Assembly: GCA_022425445.1 (NCBI GenBank)
Contig: JAKMFM010000168.1
Span: 1-64,000 of the forward strand
Origin: Planktomarina sp.
GTDB taxonomy: Bacteria; Pseudomonadota; Alphaproteobacteria; Rhodobacterales; Rhodobacteraceae
Length of the DNA stretch: 64,000 bases
Reading direction: 5' to 3'
Shown here: in pieces, positions 63,206 to 64,000 of the stretch
Layout: every line of letters begins with the position of its first letter
Position numbering within the stretch: position 1 is the stretch's first letter
Translations under genes and position numbers: made by a program
The notes under the pieces: generated by a model
Told to the model about the DNA's origin: nothing
The model's database searches: none
What the model saw: only the letters and a program-made list of their open reading frames with translations

Positions 63206-64000
63206 TCAGCAGTTGGGTACATTTACGGCCAATCCACCCAGCGAAGTTTCCTTGTATTTTTCATGCATGTCCAGACCGGTTTGCCGCATTGTTTCGACGC
63301 AGGCATCGAGTGATACCAAATGCGTGCCATCGCCGCGCATCGACAGGCTGGCGGCGGAGACTGCTTTGATACAGCCGAGACCATTGCGCTCGATACAAGG
63401 CACTTGCACCAGGCCTTTGACAGGGTCGCAGGTCATGCCCAAGTGATGCTCTAAAGCTATTTCTGCGGCGTTTTCCACCTGCTCGGGGCTGCCGCCCAAG
63501 ACGGCGCAAAGACCGGCGGCGGCCATGGCCGACGCACTGCCCACCTCTGCTTGGCAGCCACATTCCGCGCCCGAAATGCTGGCATTGAATTTGATGAGCC
63601 CGCCGATTGCGGCAGCAGTGAGCAAAAATTCTGGGATGCGCCTTGCGGTGGCCCCCGGCACATGATCGAGCCAATAGCGCAAAGTGGCAGGGACCACACC
63701 GGCCGCGCCATTGGTCGGCGCGGTCACGACCTGCCCGCCGGCGGCATTTTCCTCATTAACCGCCATCGCATAAACGCTCATCCAATCATTGATCGTATGC
63801 GGGGCGGGCATATTGAGCCCGCGCTCGGCCACTAAGGCCTCGTGAATGGGTTTCGCCCTGCGTTTCACGTTCAAACCGCCGGGCAGGATGCCGCCCCGCT
63901 CAAGCCCGCGATTGATGCACTCATTCATTACATCCCAAATTTTGGCCAAGCCGCGGTCGAGCGCGGCAGCGCTGCGACGGCTCAACTCATTCTCGCGTTT
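63206..64000 (-). CDS. sdaA: L-serine dehydratase, C-terminal part (cut by window end)
   Basis: Iron-sulfur enzyme converting L-serine to pyruvate and ammonia. Visible are the last 264 codons, covering the catalytic alpha domain with A-P-T-N-G-A-A-G-V-V-P near residue 90 of the fragment, the cluster cysteine region S-G-A-E-C-G-C-Q-A-E-V-G near 135, and C-D-P-V-K-G-L-V-Q-V-P near 190. The frame runs through the window edge without a stop, and an apparent TTG at 63985 is internal. The N-terminal beta domain lies outside. Confidence 0.93.
   Translation of the reverse strand, partial: KRENELSRRSAAALDRGLAKIWDVMNECINRGLERGGILPGGLNVKRRAKPIHEALVAERGLNMPAPHTINDWMSVYAMAVNEENAAGGQVVTAPTNGAAGVVPATLRYWLDHVPGATARRIPEFLLTAAAIGGLIKFNASISGAECGCQAEVGSASAMAAAGLCAVLGGSPEQVENAAEIALEHHLGMTCDPVKGLVQVPCIERNGLGCIKAVSAASLSMRGDGTHLVSLDACVETMRQTGLDMHEKYKETSLGGLAVNVPNC

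Noticed and set aside
1..64000. tRNA, rRNA, riboswitch, CRISPR or prophage
   Set aside because: No T-loop GGTTCGA-type sequence in a gap, no repeated spacers, no phage or integrase gene, and no thiamine, SAM or glycine switch core was found by eye. A covariance-model scan would be needed to exclude small RNAs.

Overview
The window looks like the chromosome of a marine alphaproteobacterium of the Rhodobacteraceae (Roseobacter group). The grounds are several family-typical gene sets: pccR/pccB/pccA/mcm, phaZ/phaC/phaP/phaR, hdaA-ppk-ppx, a TRAP transporter, a short-type ProRS, and a gamma-glutamyl-polyamine-type cluster. Moderate GC content would fit an open-ocean lineage, but I cannot name the species. 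Apart from a decayed left edge it is dense, ordinary chromosome. I found no tRNA, rRNA, CRISPR array, insertion sequence or phage gene.

Layout. 1-0.9 kb: an AT-rich edge with the tail of a TauE/SafE permease and a decayed C-terminus of a LacI-type regulator. 0.9-6.5 kb: a tripartite TRAP transporter, then a DMT exporter overlapping a betaine-aldehyde-type dehydrogenase. 6.5-16.2 kb: propionate/methylmalonate assimilation, with an XRE/ScfR regulator (PccR type), a Bcr/CflA MFS pump, pccB, a small unknown protein, pccA, a DUF4174 protein and methylmalonyl-CoA mutase. TTTGCAA palindromes lie in front of pccR, pccB and mcm. 16.2-28.2 kb: a VOC protein and a TerB-J-domain protein; a minus-strand perM-hdaA-ppk-ppx run; then proS, lolC/E, lolD, an Ldh-family dehydrogenase and a YdcZ protein. 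28.2-40.5 kb: parE, a MATE pump, aspartate aminotransferase, an HTH regulator joined to sdhE, a MarR regulator, a VWA (DUF1194) protein, gloA, thyX, a cold-shock protein, an ArsC-like protein, thrS, a hydrolase and a YciI protein.

40.6-45.9 kb is a polyhydroxyalkanoate locus: rsgA and phaZ are translationally coupled and diverge from phaC, which is followed by phaP and phaR. TTATGCTGCAA boxes precede both phaC and phaP and suit PhaR operators. 46-55.5 kb is a nine-gene minus-strand cluster. Starting at its promoter end it has a polar-amino-acid-type ABC importer (ATPase, binding protein, two permeases), a glutamine-synthetase-like ligase, a class I amidotransferase, a second GS-like ligase, a PuuB-type FAD oxidase and a class III aminotransferase. 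Together these look like import followed by gamma-glutamylation, oxidation, deglutamylation and transamination of an amine.

55.6-64 kb carries a PhnD-like binding protein, TerB, DUF1330, pyrG, secG, purA, DUF2842, an unknown proline-rich protein, thiamine pyrophosphokinase, an EamA exporter and the 3' part of an L-serine dehydratase gene cut by the window end.

I did not find a clearly new multi-gene system. The most unusual observations are an apparent ATA start on one ABC permease gene, an intrinsic terminator placed directly in front of pccA, the propionate and PHA operator sets, and strong hairpins between the binding-protein and permease genes of both solute importers.
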